The notes below the pieces were generated by a model. It was not told where the DNA came from and searched no databases. It was given only the letters and a program-made list of their open reading frames with translations. Shown piece by piece: positions 8,859 through 20,246 of a DNA stretch of 64,000 nt. A program made the position numbers and the translations under genes. The DNA is from Microbacterium gorillae (GTDB taxonomy: Bacteria > Actinomycetota > Actinomycetes > Actinomycetales > Microbacteriaceae), in NCBI RefSeq assembly GCF_000826185.2, contig NZ_LN648874.1, positions 248,001 to 312,000 of the forward strand, given 5' to 3'. Within the stretch, counting starts at the first letter, position 1, and the number at the start of each line of letters is the position of its first letter.

Positions 8859-10039
8859 CCGACGCCGATGTCGTCATCGTCGCCGCCGCCCGCACTCCGC
8901 AGGGCCGCCTGAAGGGCCAGCTCGCCGCCTTCACCGCGCCGCAGTTGGGGGCATTCGCGATCCGCGGTGCGCTCGAGAAGGGCGGCATCCCGGCGGACGC
9001 CGTCGACGCCGTCATCATGGGGCAGGTTCTGCCCGCCGGGTCCGGGCAGAACCCGGCCCGCCAGGCGGCCATCGGCGCCGGAATCGGCTGGGACGTGCCG
9101 GCGTCGTCCGTGAACAAGGTGTGCCTGTCCGGTCTCACCGCGATCATCGACGCGCAGCGCATGATCGCCGCCGGGGATGCGACCGTCGTGGTCGCCGGCG
9201 GCATGGAGTCGATGACGCGCGCGCCGCACCTGCTGATGGGCTCGCGTGACGGCTGGCAGTACGGCAGCGTCGAGGTCCTGGACCACATGGCCGTCGACGG
9301 CCTGACCGACGCGTACGACGCGGAGAGCATGGGGGCCTCGACGGAGCGCCACAACCCGCGCTACGGGGTGTCCCGCGAGGACCAGGACGGCGTTGCCGCG
9401 CGCTCCCACCAGCGCGCCGCGGCCGCCGCCGAGGCCGGCGTCTTCGATGACGAGATCGTCACGATCGAGGTGCCTCAGCGCAAGGGCGAGCCCGTGATCG
9501 TCAGCCGTGACGAGGGCGTGCGCCCGGACACCACGCTCGAGTCGCTCGGGCGCCTGCGCGCCGCGTTCGCCGAGGGCGGGTCCATCACGGCCGGCAACGC
9601 GTCGCAGATCTCCGACGGCGCCTCCGCCGTCGTGCTGACCACCCGAGCACACGCCGCCGAGAAGGGGTGGGCGGTGCTGGCCGCCGTGGGTGCCAACGGG
9701 CAGACCGCAGGGCCGGACAACTCCCTGCAGCTCCAGCCCGCCGACGCCCTCAACCGAGCGCTGGAGAAGGACGGCATCGCCGCATCGGATCTCGACCTGG
9801 TCGAGATCAACGAGGCCTTCGGTGCGGTCGTGGCGGCGTCGCAGCGCGAGCTCGGGGTGTCCGAGGACGTCGTGAACATCCACGGCGGCGGCATCGCCAT
9901 CGGTCACCCGATCGGCGCCAGCGGTGCGCGTCTGGTCGTCCACGCCGCGCACGAACTGGTGCGTCGCGGACACGGCGTCGCGGGCGTGGCCCTGTGCGGC
10001 GGCGGTGGACAGGGCGAAGCCCTCATCCTGCGTCGGTGA
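8855..10039 (+). CDS. Acetyl-CoA C-acetyltransferase (thiolase)
   Basis: A 394-residue degradative-type thiolase. The nucleophile Cys90 lies in NKVCLSG, the other catalytic residues in GHPIGASG (His) and CGGGGQGEA (Cys). The region [13 protein letters not shown] through [18 protein letters not shown] resembles acetoacetyl-CoA thiolases of Actinobacteria more than beta-ketoadipyl-CoA thiolase. Coupled to scoB by a 4-base overlap, it would split acetoacetyl-CoA made by ScoAB into two acetyl-CoA. The alternative role as PcaF cannot be fully excluded, but no other pca gene is in the window. Confidence 0.9.
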   Translation: MTDADVVIVAAARTPQGRLKGQLAAFTAPQLGAFAIRGALEKGGIPADAVDAVIMGQVLPAGSGQNPARQAAIGAGIGWDVPASSVNKVCLSGLTAIIDAQRMIAAGDATVVVAGGMESMTRAPHLLMGSRDGWQYGSVEVLDHMAVDGLTDAYDAESMGASTERHNPRYGVSREDQDGVAARSHQRAAAAAEAGVFDDEIVTIEVPQRKGEPVIVSRDEGVRPDTTLESLGRLRAAFAEGGSITAGNASQISDGASAVVLTTRAHAAEKGWAVLAAVGANGQTAGPDNSLQLQPADALNRALEKDGIAASDLDLVEINEAFGAVVAASQRELGVSEDVVNIHGGGIAIGHPIGASGARLVVHAAHELVRRGHGVAGVALCGGGGQGEALILRR

Positions 10040-10042
10040 GCC

Positions 10043-10083
10043 AACGCGAAGGGCGGTCCGGATTCCGGACCGCCCTTCGCGTT
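10043..10083. terminator. bidirectional terminator
   Basis: Perfect 20-bp arms (10043-10062 and 10064-10083), starting AACGCGAAGGGCGG, between the convergent thiolase and small membrane protein genes. Confidence 0.85.
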
Positions 10084-10087
10084 CTCG

Positions 10088-10327
10088 TCAGCGGAGCTTC
10101 TTGAGCAGCTTCTTCTCCGGCGCCAGCTCGTCGTGCTCGACGACCACGCCCTGCCGGACCCGGCGCACCTCGTTGATGGTGCCGATCGCGAGGGCGAGGG
10201 AGAGCCCCCAGGACAGCCAGGCGATCGCCGTGCGCCAGGTGAATTCCTGCTCGCGCATGCTCTTGAGAAGAGTGACCCCGGTCGTCACGACGCCGATGAT
10301 GCCGGTTCCGAAGAGGTATCTGCGCAT
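10088..10327 (-). CDS. Small membrane protein of unknown function
   Basis: A 79-residue protein, MRRYLFGTGIIGVVTTGVTLLKSMREQEFTW, with two hydrophobic segments (about 5-22 and 32-50) and a charged tail ending APEKKLLKKLR. No family recognised. Convergent with the thiolase and divergent from otsA. An in-frame extension to 10408 would cross the otsA promoter palindrome and is not used. Confidence 0.65.
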   Translation of the reverse strand: MRRYLFGTGIIGVVTTGVTLLKSMREQEFTWRTAIAWLSWGLSLALAIGTINEVRRVRQGVVVEHDELAPEKKLLKKLR

Positions 10328-10353
10328 GCCGCCCACGCTATCGCGGATGAGGC

Positions 10354-10386
10354 TAGCCTGGAACGAACGGCGCATGCGCCGTTCGT
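10354..10386 (+). promoter_or_regulatory. otsA promoter -10 and 24-bp palindrome
   Basis: TAGCCT (10354-10359) is a plausible -10 box. It is followed by a perfect 24-bp palindrome at 10363-10386 (half site ACGAACGGCGCA), directly at the expected transcription start and 4 bases before the AGGAG ribosome site. It could be an operator or a 5' mRNA hairpin. Confidence 0.6.
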
Positions 10387-10399
10387 GACAGGAGCTCCC

Positions 10400-11844
<1,445 letters not shown>

Positions 11845-11848
<4 letters not shown>

Positions 11849-12627
11849 CCGCGCACATCATCGACGCCGTCCGGGCGCTCGCCACCACACCGACCCTCCT
11901 GGTCGCACTCGACTTCGACGGCACGGTGTCGCATCTCGACGATGACCCGATGGCCGTCCGCGCCATCCCCGCCGCCGCGCGGGTCGTGAACGAGCTCGCG
12001 CATACGGACGACACCTATGTGGCGTTCGTCTCGGGCCGTGCCCTGCGCGACCTCGCCATCATCAGTGAACGGCCTCCCGTCTCGCCGATCCTGCTCGCCG
12101 GGTCGCACGGGGCGGAGTACATGCTGCCGGTGGCCCTCGCCGATCAGACGCCGGCGGACGCGGCGATACGCCCGGCTGACGCGGCGGAGGTGGAACGGGC
12201 CGCGACGGCCGCCGTCGCGGGGTTGCCGGGTGCGCGCATCGAGAGCAAGACGTACGGCTTCGCACTGCACACCCGCCTCGCCGCCCCCGATGTCACAGAA
12301 CTCGCGCAGAGCCGAGTCGCGGACGTCATGGCGGCCGCACCGGATTGGCGCCGCCGCGCGGGTCATGACGTCCGCGAGTACGCGTGGCGGGACGAGGGCA
12401 AGGACGACGCCGTCGCGTACCTGCGGGAGCTCACCGGCGCGACGGCCGTGCTCTTCGCCGGCGATGACGCCACGGACGAGGACGCGCTGGCCTCCCTCTC
12501 GAACGGGGATCTCGGAGTCCGCGTGGGGGAGGGAGCGACGTCGGCCACCCTGCGCGTCGCGGACCCCGAGGAGCTCGCCTCACTGCTGAACGTGATCGCG
12601 TCGATCCGGGTCCGCGCGGCGGCTTAG
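11845..12627 (+). CDS. otsB: Trehalose-6-phosphate phosphatase
   Basis: A 260-residue HAD-family phosphatase. Motif I is [14 protein letters not shown], motif II VAFVSGR, and the C-terminal [10 protein letters not shown] carries the metal-binding Asp residues; the cap region [10 protein letters not shown] is typical of OtsB. It removes phosphate from trehalose-6-phosphate made by the overlapping otsA product. The 3' end is followed at once by a -10-like TAGACT that overlaps its stop codon. Confidence 0.93.
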
Positions 12628-12636
12628 ACTCGATTC

Positions 12637-13020
12637 ATGCCCGCCGCCTCGTCGTCCGCGACGCGCCTGTGGTGCGTCCCGGACGTGGTCGGGAGCACCC
12701 CGCCGCGTGTACTACGATTGACGAACGTTCGAATCGTCGTCGGCACAACCGCACGACGGATCGGCGGCAGAGCAGGCGAGAACGCATATTCCGGTTCCGT
12801 CAGCGATGGTGATCTGAAACGGGTCGATATCGCGGCTCGATTCCGAGGGTCACTCGTCCCCGGATCAGAGCCGGGCGTGCCATCTGAGCGCACGCCGATC
12901 TCTCCGCGCTCCACCCGTGGCGCACAGGCACAGCGCGTGCGCCCGCCCCGACGGCGGCCGTTCCGCCGTGACGCCTCACGCACCTCATCCGCACACGAAA
13001 CGCAAGGACTGCCAGCATGA
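12637..13020 (+). CDS. Possible leaderless leader ORF in front of ilvB
   Basis: A 127-codon open frame fills the 389-base gap before ilvB. Its ATG lies exactly 6 bases after TAGACT (12625-12630), the spacing of other leaderless genes here. The first 24 codons have normal G/C-rich third positions. Codons 25-36 then read [12 protein letters not shown] with uncommon GTA, CTA and TTG codons. The rest is basic and low quality as protein (many CGA, GCA, TCA). Its stop overlaps the ilvB start as ATGA. It may be a branched-chain attenuation leader, a decayed gene or chance. The palindrome CGAACGTTCG (12722-12731) lies inside. Confidence 0.35.
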   Translation: MPAASSSATRLWCVPDVVGSTPPRVLRLTNVRIVVGTTARRIGGRAGENAYSGSVSDGDLKRVDIAARFRGSLVPGSEPGVPSERTPISPRSTRGAQAQRVRPPRRRPFRRDASRTSSAHETQGLPA

Positions 13021-14819
13021 CCGACGCATCCGGATCGGCCGTTCCCCGGCCACCAGCCCGCACCGCCACCGCGCCCGTGCTCACGGGCGCGGAAGCGGTC
13101 GTCCGTTCCCTTGAGCTCCTCGGGGTGACCGACGTCTTCGGCCTTCCCGGCGGTGCGATCCTTCCGGTGTACGACCCGCTGATGGACGCGTCCAAGATCC
13201 GTCACATCCTGGTTCGCCACGAACAGGGCGGCGGTCACGCCGCCGAGGGCTATGCGTCCGCGTCCGGACGGACCGGCGTCGCGATCGCGACCTCCGGCCC
13301 CGGCGCGACCAACCTCGTCACGGCGATCGCGGACGCCTACATGGACTCCGTCCCGATCGTCGCGATCACCGGCCAGGTCTTCTCCACGCTGATGGGGACG
13401 GACGCGTTCCAGGAGGCCGACATCGTCGGCATCACGATGCCGATCACCAAGCACTCCTTCCTCGTGCGCGACGCCGCAGAAATCCCCGGTGCCCTGGCCG
13501 CGGCCTACGAGATCGCCTCGACCGGTCGTCCGGGCCCTGTCCTGGTGGACATCACCAAGGACGCCCAGCAGGCCGACGCGCCCTTCATCTGGCCGCCGAA
13601 GATCGACCTGCCCGGCTACCGCCCGGTGACCAAGGCGCACGGCAAGCAGATCCAGGCGGCCGCGAGCCTCCTGGCGGAGGCACGCAAGCCCGTGCTGTAC
13701 GTCGGCGGCGGGGTGATCCGCGCCGCCGCGGCGGCGGAGCTGAAGGCGCTCGCCGAAGCGACCGGTGCGCCGGTCGTCACGACCCTGATGGCCCGTGGCG
13801 CGTTCCCGGACTCGCACCCGCAGCACCTGGGCATGCCGGGCATGCACGGCACCGTTCCGGCCGTGCTGGCCCTGCAGGAGTCCGACCTCATCATCGCGCT
13901 CGGCGCCCGCTTCGATGACCGCGTCACCGGCAAGGCCGAGCTGTTCGCGCCGGATGCGAAGGTCGTCCACGTCGACATCGATCCGGCCGAGATCGGCAAG
14001 ATCCGTGCCGCGGACGTGCCCATCGTCGGTGATGTGCGCGACGTGCTGATCGACCTGGACGCGGCCTACCTGGGCCTGACCGGCGGACGCAAGACCGATC
14101 TCACCGAGTGGTGGTCCTACCTCGACGGCCTGCGGGATGAGTTCCCGCTCGGCTTCCAGGCGACCAGCGACGGGCTTCTCTCGCCGCAGCACGTCATCCA
14201 GCGCATCGGTGAGCTCACCGGTCCGGAGGCCGTGTACGCCGCAGGCGTCGGCCAGCACCAGATGTGGGCGGCGCAGTTCATCAAGTACGAGCGCCCCAAC
14301 TCCTGGCTGAACTCCGGTGGTGCGGGCACGATGGGCTACTCGGTCCCCGCCGCCATGGGCGCCAAGGTCGCCGAGCCGGACCGCGTGGTGTGGGCGATCG
14401 ACGGCGACGGCTGCTTCCAGATGACCAATCAGGAACTCGCCACCTGCGCGATCAACGACATTCCGATCAAGGTCGCGATCATCAACAACTCCTCGCTCGG
14501 CATGGTCAAGCAGTGGCAGACGCTGTTCTACGACGGACGTCACTCGAACACCGAGCTGAACACGGGCCACGGCAGCGTGCGCATCCCGGACTTCGTGAAG
14601 CTCGCCGAGGCCTACGGGTGCTTGGGCATCCGAGTGGAGAAGGAGGAGGAGATCGACGCCGCGATCCAGCTCGCTCTGGAGACCAACGACCGCCCGGTCG
14701 TGATCGATTTCACCGTGTCCAAGGACGCCATGGTGTGGCCGATGGTGCCGCAGGGAGTCAGCAACAGCTTCATCCAGTACGCGCGTGAGAACGCGCCCGC
14801 CTTCGACGAGGAGATCTGA
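13017..14819 (+). CDS. ilvB: Acetolactate synthase, large catalytic subunit
   Basis: A 600-residue ThDP enzyme making acetolactate or acetohydroxybutyrate, the first common step of Val, Leu and Ile synthesis. [15 protein letters not shown] and [16 protein letters not shown] include the ThDP-activating Glu69; [15 protein letters not shown] with [12 protein letters not shown] is the ThDP/Mg motif. The middle FAD-binding domain contains [16 protein letters not shown] and [17 protein letters not shown] is spaced well before the ATG. It is followed after 2 bases by ilvN, forming ilvBNC. Confidence 0.96.
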   Translation: MTDASGSAVPRPPARTATAPVLTGAEAVVRSLELLGVTDVFGLPGGAILPVYDPLMDASKIRHILVRHEQGGGHAAEGYASASGRTGVAIATSGPGATNLVTAIADAYMDSVPIVAITGQVFSTLMGTDAFQEADIVGITMPITKHSFLVRDAAEIPGALAAAYEIASTGRPGPVLVDITKDAQQADAPFIWPPKIDLPGYRPVTKAHGKQIQAAASLLAEARKPVLYVGGGVIRAAAAAELKALAEATGAPVVTTLMARGAFPDSHPQHLGMPGMHGTVPAVLALQESDLIIALGARFDDRVTGKAELFAPDAKVVHVDIDPAEIGKIRAADVPIVGDVRDVLIDLDAAYLGLTGGRKTDLTEWWSYLDGLRDEFPLGFQATSDGLLSPQHVIQRIGELTGPEAVYAAGVGQHQMWAAQFIKYERPNSWLNSGGAGTMGYSVPAAMGAKVAEPDRVVWAIDGDGCFQMTNQELATCAINDIPIKVAIINNSSLGMVKQWQTLFYDGRHSNTELNTGHGSVRIPDFVKLAEAYGCLGIRVEKEEEIDAAIQLALETNDRPVVIDFTVSKDAMVWPMVPQGVSNSFIQYARENAPAFDEEI

Positions 14820-14821
14820 CC

Positions 14822-16386
<1,565 letters not shown>

Positions 16387-16396
16387 CCTGACGCAC

Positions 16397-16432
16397 ACGA
16401 CGGCGGGACCGGTACTCCGGTCCCGCCGTCGT
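16397..16432 (+). terminator. ilvBNC terminator
   Basis: Perfect 16-bp stem (16397-16412 / 16417-16432) with loop TACT, 10 bases after the ilvC stop; no long T tract. Confidence 0.8.
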
Positions 16433-16461
16433 CGTCTGTGCGTGCGGCGTAGGCTCGCGAC

Positions 16462-16995
16462 ATGGCCGACACCGAGCGAGTGACTCTGCGGACACGGACG
16501 GACGCCGACGCGGACGTGCTGTACCGCATCGCGAGTGATCTGGATGACTGGGAGCAGCGCAGTCCGCGTCCGCCGGCACCGCTGACGCGCGAGGCCTACC
16601 TGGCGCGGCTCGCGGCGGGAGCGGAGGGACCCGATGCCCCGGTCCAGTTCGTGGTCGACCTGGATGGGGACGCCGTCGGCAGCGTGTCGCTGTTCGACAT
16701 CGACCTGCTGGCCCGCCATGCGGAGGTGGGGATCGCGCTGTCTCCCGCGGCACGGGGACGCGGCATCGGCACCGCGGCGCTGCGCCAGCTGATCGAGTTC
16801 GCCTTCGTCCGGGACAATCTGCGGCGCGTGCACCTGCAGGTCCTCGCATCCAACGCCGCCGCGATCCGCTCGTACGAGAAGTGCGGGTTCGTCACGGAGG
16901 GTCGCCGTCGCGAGCACGCCTGGGTGCGGGGGAGCTACGAGGACATCATCGTGATGGGCCTGCTGCGTGCGGACTGGGACTCCTCCCGTCCCTGA
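16462..16995 (+). CDS. GNAT-family N-acetyltransferase
   Basis: A 177-residue RimJ/RimL-like acetyltransferase. The acetyl-CoA loop is SPAARGRGIGTAALRQLIEFAF, followed by NLRRVHLQVLASNAAAIRSYEKCGFVTEGRRREHAWVRGSYEDIIVMGLL, the usual beta5-beta7 region. The substrate is unknown (an N-terminal amine or small molecule). ATG lies 6 bases after TAGGCT (16450-16455) with no ribosome site, so probably leaderless. Single gene between the ilv terminator and a convergent gene. Confidence 0.85.
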   Translation: MADTERVTLRTRTDADADVLYRIASDLDDWEQRSPRPPAPLTREAYLARLAAGAEGPDAPVQFVVDLDGDAVGSVSLFDIDLLARHAEVGIALSPAARGRGIGTAALRQLIEFAFVRDNLRRVHLQVLASNAAAIRSYEKCGFVTEGRRREHAWVRGSYEDIIVMGLLRADWDSSRP

Positions 16996-17010
16996 CGGTC
17001 CGCGCGGCGC

Positions 17011-17739
17011 TCAGGATCGGTCGGCCGGCGTCACCGCGTCGTCCCGAACCGCCGCGGCGACCGCGGCACGTACGCGCTCCGTCGAGGCCGGAGCCCCGGG
17101 CGGCACGGCCTCTCCCGCCTGGCGACTTCGCATGACCTCCGGGTCTGCGGCGTAGGGCAGGCAGTAGGCGGGACGATCCCGCTCGGTGCGCCAGCTGTCC
17201 GCGAGCGTGCCGTAGACGAACGCATCGTAACCGAGGTCGTCCAGGAAACGGACGACCTCGGCACCGGCCGCAGCGTCGTCCGTGGCCAGCGGGAGAGCGG
17301 ATCGCTCCGGTGAGCCCGGCGCACGGGCGAGGTCGCGCAGGTGCGCCCAGACGATGCTGTTCAGCCCCTTCACGACCCGCGCGCCGAGGAAGTGGTCGGA
17401 GACGAGCCCGGAGGTCGTCGCCCCCGGCGCACTCAACGCCACGATGGCGCCGTCGCGGTCCGGATAGTGGTTGCCGGCGTCCACGACGATCCGCCCCGCC
17501 AGGAGATCGGCCGGAAGTGAGGGGATCGCGCCCAGCGGGATCGCGAGCACGACGACGTCCGCGGTCGCGGCGTCCGCCGGCGTTCCGGCCGCCGCACGCG
17601 GACCCAGGTTCGCGATGAGAGAGGCGAGAGACCCTGGGCCGCGGCTGTTGCTCAGCACGACCTCGTACCCGGCGGCCAAGGCCAGGCGTGCCACGGTCTC
17701 GCCGATGTTCCCGGCGCCGATGATTCCGATCCTCGTCAT
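17011..17739 (-). CDS. NADPH-dependent F420-reductase-like / NAD(P)-binding oxidoreductase
   Basis: A 242-residue protein. MTRIGIIGAGNIGETVARLALAAGYEVVLSNSRGP is a Rossmann NADP-binding start of the F420:NADP oxidoreductase-like family; ADVVVLAIPL, DAGNHYPDRDG and VKGLNSIVW follow the family order. True F420 use is not provable from sequence. TAGCGT (17746-17751, minus strand) stands 6 bases before the ATG, a leaderless pattern. Divergent from the ArsR-type gene across a perfect operator, suggesting control by that repressor. Confidence 0.83.
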   Translation of the reverse strand: MTRIGIIGAGNIGETVARLALAAGYEVVLSNSRGPGSLASLIANLGPRAAAGTPADAATADVVVLAIPLGAIPSLPADLLAGRIVVDAGNHYPDRDGAIVALSAPGATTSGLVSDHFLGARVVKGLNSIVWAHLRDLARAPGSPERSALPLATDDAAAGAEVVRFLDDLGYDAFVYGTLADSWRTERDRPAYCLPYAADPEVMRSRQAGEAVPPGAPASTERVRAAVAAAVRDDAVTPADRS

Positions 17740-17756
17740 GGCGGCACGCTATCACG

Positions 17757-17776
17757 AGTTCGATGAACGTCGAACT
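17757..17776. promoter_or_regulatory. ArsR-type operator between divergent genes
   Basis: AGTTCGA-N6-TCGAACT, perfect 7-bp arms, centred between the two divergent leaderless genes, at or next to both expected -35 regions. Confidence 0.75.
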
Positions 17777-17808
17777 ACCGCGGCTGCGGCATCGCCTAAG
17801 GTGGGCTC

Positions 17809-18120
17809 ATGGCGAGCACGGACGCACACGAGGTCACGGCCGTCCTGCACGCGCTCGCCGATCCGGTGCGGTTGGAGATCGTGCGGCAGCTCGCTTCCGC
17901 GACGGCGCCCATCGCGTGCGGGGACTTCGGTCTCACCGTCGTCAAGAGCACGCGGAGCCACCATTTCCGGGTGCTGCGCGATGCCGGCGTGATCGGGTCG
18001 CAGCGCGTCGCTGGACGGGTGCTCAATGAGCTTCGCCGCGCTGACCTGGATGCCTCGTATCCCGGGCTCCTGGACGCCGTCCTCGGCTCACATCAGGACG
18101 TCGAGCTGGAAGGCGCGTGA
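17809..18120 (+). CDS. ArsR-family winged-helix regulator
   Basis: A 103-residue regulator: VLHALADPVRLEIVRQLAS is the ArsR helix 1-2 pattern and TVVKSTRSHHFRVLRDAGVIGSQRVAGRVLNELRRADL the recognition helix and wing. The metal-binding ELCVCD motif of ArsR/SmtB is absent, so it is probably a redox or ligand sensor controlling the divergent oxidoreductase. ATG lies 6 bases after TAAGGT (17797-17802), leaderless. Its last 33 bases overlap the 3' end of the convergent 117-residue gene. Confidence 0.85.
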   Translation: MASTDAHEVTAVLHALADPVRLEIVRQLASATAPIACGDFGLTVVKSTRSHHFRVLRDAGVIGSQRVAGRVLNELRRADLDASYPGLLDAVLGSHQDVELEGA

Positions 18121-18441
18121 GTCGCGACGCAGCACGGTGGCGAGCTCGCGGAGTCCGTCCGCGGCGGAACCCGATGCGTGTTCGGAGAGCTGCTTGAGCT
18201 GGTCCGACGCTTCCGCCGGAGTGTGCCAGATCGGGTTCGGCCCGAGCAGCTCCGCCAGCTCCTCCGGGTCACCGTCGAAGTCGTCCGGGATGTCCCGATC
18301 GTCAGCGTAGGACGCCAGCGTTCGAAGACCCGCGGACTCGGCGGCGACGTCGATCTCCTCGAGGTGCGCGATCAGCATTTCGCCGTGTTCCAGGGAGCCG
18401 GTCTGACCGTCCTCCCACCGGATGACCAGTTCGAGAGACAT
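18088..18441 (-). CDS. Hypothetical protein, 117 residues
   Basis: MSLELVIRWEDGQTGSLEHG is a two-strand start, followed by acidic helices (HLEEIDVAAESAGLRTLASYADDRDIPDDFDGDPEELAELLG). No domain recognised, no membrane segment or signal peptide. It overlaps the ArsR gene tail-to-tail and is divergent from cutC with a 69-base gap. Third-position G/C is normal, which supports a real gene. Confidence 0.65.
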   Translation of the reverse strand: MSLELVIRWEDGQTGSLEHGEMLIAHLEEIDVAAESAGLRTLASYADDRDIPDDFDGDPEELAELLGPNPIWHTPAEASDQLKQLSEHASGSAADGLRELATVLRRDSRAFQLDVLM

Positions 18442-18510
18442 GGCCCCAGTGTCCCAGGTCCACACGGCCGGTTCCAGGGGTGGGGCGGATCAGCGTGCTT
18501 GACTGAACGG

Positions 18511-19236
18511 ATGAGCCTCCCTCCGCAGATCGAGATCGTCGCGCAGAGCGCGGCGGACGCCCGCCGTGCCATCGCCGGGGGTGCCGATCGCGTCGAGCTC
18601 TGCCAGGCCCTCGCGGTGGGCGGCCTCACGCCCTCGATCGGTCTGATCACCGCGACGGCGGACGCGATCGGTCCGGAGCGGATCGCGATGCTGGTCCGCC
18701 CGCGCGGAGGCGGATTCATCTATGACGATGACGAGGTGGCCGTCGTGGCAGCCGACATCCGCGCCGCCGCGGCGATCGGCGTCGGGGCATTCGTGGTCGG
18801 CGCGCTCACCGCGGACGGCCGGCCGGACGCTCGCGCCGTGCAGCGGTGGCGCGACGCGTGCGGCGACGCCACGCTGGTGTTCCACCGCGCGATCGACGTG
18901 CTGCCCGACCCGGCCCGGTCCGTCTCCGACCTCGTCGATCTCGGTGTTGACCGGGTGCTGAGCAGCGGGGGAGCGGCAGCGAGCGGCGAAGGCGTCGCGA
19001 CTCTCGCGCGCATGGTCGCGGAAGCCGCCGGCCGTCTGGAGATCATGGCCGGCGGTGGCGTCACCATCGCCGCGATTCCGGCGCTCGTGGGGACCGGAGT
19101 CCAGGCCGTGCATCTTTCCGCGCGCACCACGGCCGGTGCGGATGCCCCGGCTGGGCCCGGCGGCGGTGTCGCCGGTCATGACGTCGTGGACCCCGCCGTG
19201 GTCGCCGCGGCGGTCGCGGCCGCGCGGCTAGACTGA
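18511..19236 (+). CDS. cutC: Copper homeostasis protein CutC
   Basis: A 241-residue TIM-barrel protein. IEIVAQSAADARRAIAGGADRVELCQALAVGGLTPS, MLVRPRGGGFIYDDDE, VFHRAIDVLPDP, LGVDRVLSSGG and IMAGGGVT are the CutC signature in order. Linked to copper tolerance by homology; the biochemical role is disputed. The frame is open upstream to 18178 but that part is antisense to another gene. ATG lies 6 bases after TTGACT, possibly leaderless. The downstream gene's -10 TAGACT overlaps the cutC stop. Confidence 0.88.
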   Translation: MSLPPQIEIVAQSAADARRAIAGGADRVELCQALAVGGLTPSIGLITATADAIGPERIAMLVRPRGGGFIYDDDEVAVVAADIRAAAAIGVGAFVVGALTADGRPDARAVQRWRDACGDATLVFHRAIDVLPDPARSVSDLVDLGVDRVLSSGGAAASGEGVATLARMVAEAAGRLEIMAGGGVTIAAIPALVGTGVQAVHLSARTTAGADAPAGPGGGVAGHDVVDPAVVAAAVAAARLD

Positions 19237-19241
19237 GCCCC

Positions 19242-19742
19242 ATGACACGCGGCTCCGATTCCTCGGCTGAGGACGACGCCCTGAGCTGGGCGGGCGATGA
19301 GAAGGAACCCGAACTGCCGCGCGGCTGGCGTGCCGTGGGGAAGGGCGCGGAGTCCGTGGAGACCGTGGGCGATGAGGTTCCACGCGCCGAGACACGTCCC
19401 GGTGACGGGCTCAGCGCGGTACCGACCCCCGCGGGGAACGGTGCACTGCTGGGCATCGGCGTGCTCGCCGGCGTTTACCTGCTCTACGCGGTCGGCTGGT
19501 TCGTGGCGGGCAACCGCCTGGCGATCGTGGGCGACGCGCTGCTGTACGGCCAGGTCACCTTCACCATCGTGAAGTGGGCGGCGATCGTCGCCCCGATCAT
19601 CTGGTACGCCGTGGTGTTCACGCTGACCCTGCACTCGCGCACCTGGGTCCGGTTCGCCTGGCTGATCGCCGGCGCGGTGCTGCTGATTCCGTGGCCGATG
19701 CTCGTGAACTGGCAGAGCGCCCTGTTGGGAGGAACGCAGTGA
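19242..19742 (+). CDS. Integral membrane protein, unknown function
   Basis: A 166-residue protein with an acidic, disordered N-terminus (about 1-65) and three hydrophobic segments (about 68-88, 107-128, 133-157). No family recognised. ATG lies 7 bases after TAGACT (19229-19234), so probably leaderless. GTGA overlap with the next membrane-protein gene suggests a two-gene unit whose products may act together. Confidence 0.75.
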   Translation: MTRGSDSSAEDDALSWAGDEKEPELPRGWRAVGKGAESVETVGDEVPRAETRPGDGLSAVPTPAGNGALLGIGVLAGVYLLYAVGWFVAGNRLAIVGDALLYGQVTFTIVKWAAIVAPIIWYAVVFTLTLHSRTWVRFAWLIAGAVLLIPWPMLVNWQSALLGGTQ

Positions 19743-20113
19743 GCGAGACCGTCGCGGGCGTCCCGTCCGAGCATGACAAGCCGCGCACGTCCGGTGCCGG
19801 ATCGTGGTTGCGGTGGACCGTCGCCGCCGTGTTCGGCTTGCTGTACGCCTATGCGATCTGGCTCGCGCTGTTCATCTTCATCGCGGCCTCGTCCGCTCAG
19901 GGCAGCGGGTTGACCGGTCTCGGTGTGGTCGTGATGCTCCTCCCCGTGGCCTTCCCGGTGCTGATCTACCTCGCGGCCATCGTGATCGGCCGGCGGATGT
20001 GGGTCTGGCGGCAGGCCTTGATCTTCCTGGCCGGGCTGGGCCTCGTCGCCGTGTTCTGGCTGGACGTGGTGATGTTCCAGGTCGCCGCGCAGTCCTCTCT
20101 CGTCGCCGCCTGA
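19739..20113 (+). CDS. Integral membrane protein, unknown function
   Basis: A 124-residue protein with a polar start and three hydrophobic segments at about 27-50, 58-82 and 93-115 (WLRWTVAAVFGLLYAYAIWLALFIFIAAS; VIGRRMWVWRQALIFLAG). GTG start overlaps the upstream stop by four bases. No domain recognised. Confidence 0.75.
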   Translation: MSETVAGVPSEHDKPRTSGAGSWLRWTVAAVFGLLYAYAIWLALFIFIAASSAQGSGLTGLGVVVMLLPVAFPVLIYLAAIVIGRRMWVWRQALIFLAGLGLVAVFWLDVVMFQVAAQSSLVAA

Positions 20114-20163
20114 GACGACCGCCGCACAGCGCAACATGGTCAGGAGCACCCGACCCGGCGCGG

Positions 20164-20169
20164 TAGGCT
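20164..20169 (+). promoter_or_regulatory. serA -10 box
   Basis: TAGGCT about 78 bases before the serA start, in a gene-free stretch. Unlike many neighbours, serA would have a leader and a GAAGGA ribosome site. Confidence 0.5.
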
Positions 20170-20246
20170 GGCTCCGATCGCGCCCCCCGACGGCGTGCGG
20201 CGCATCGGCCTGACTCCCGCGAAAAACCGCTACGAAGGATACCTCT

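Noticed and set aside
12722..12731. CGAACGTTCG as a LexA box
   Set aside because: Actinobacterial LexA sites have a 4-base spacer between CGAAC and GTTCG; none here.
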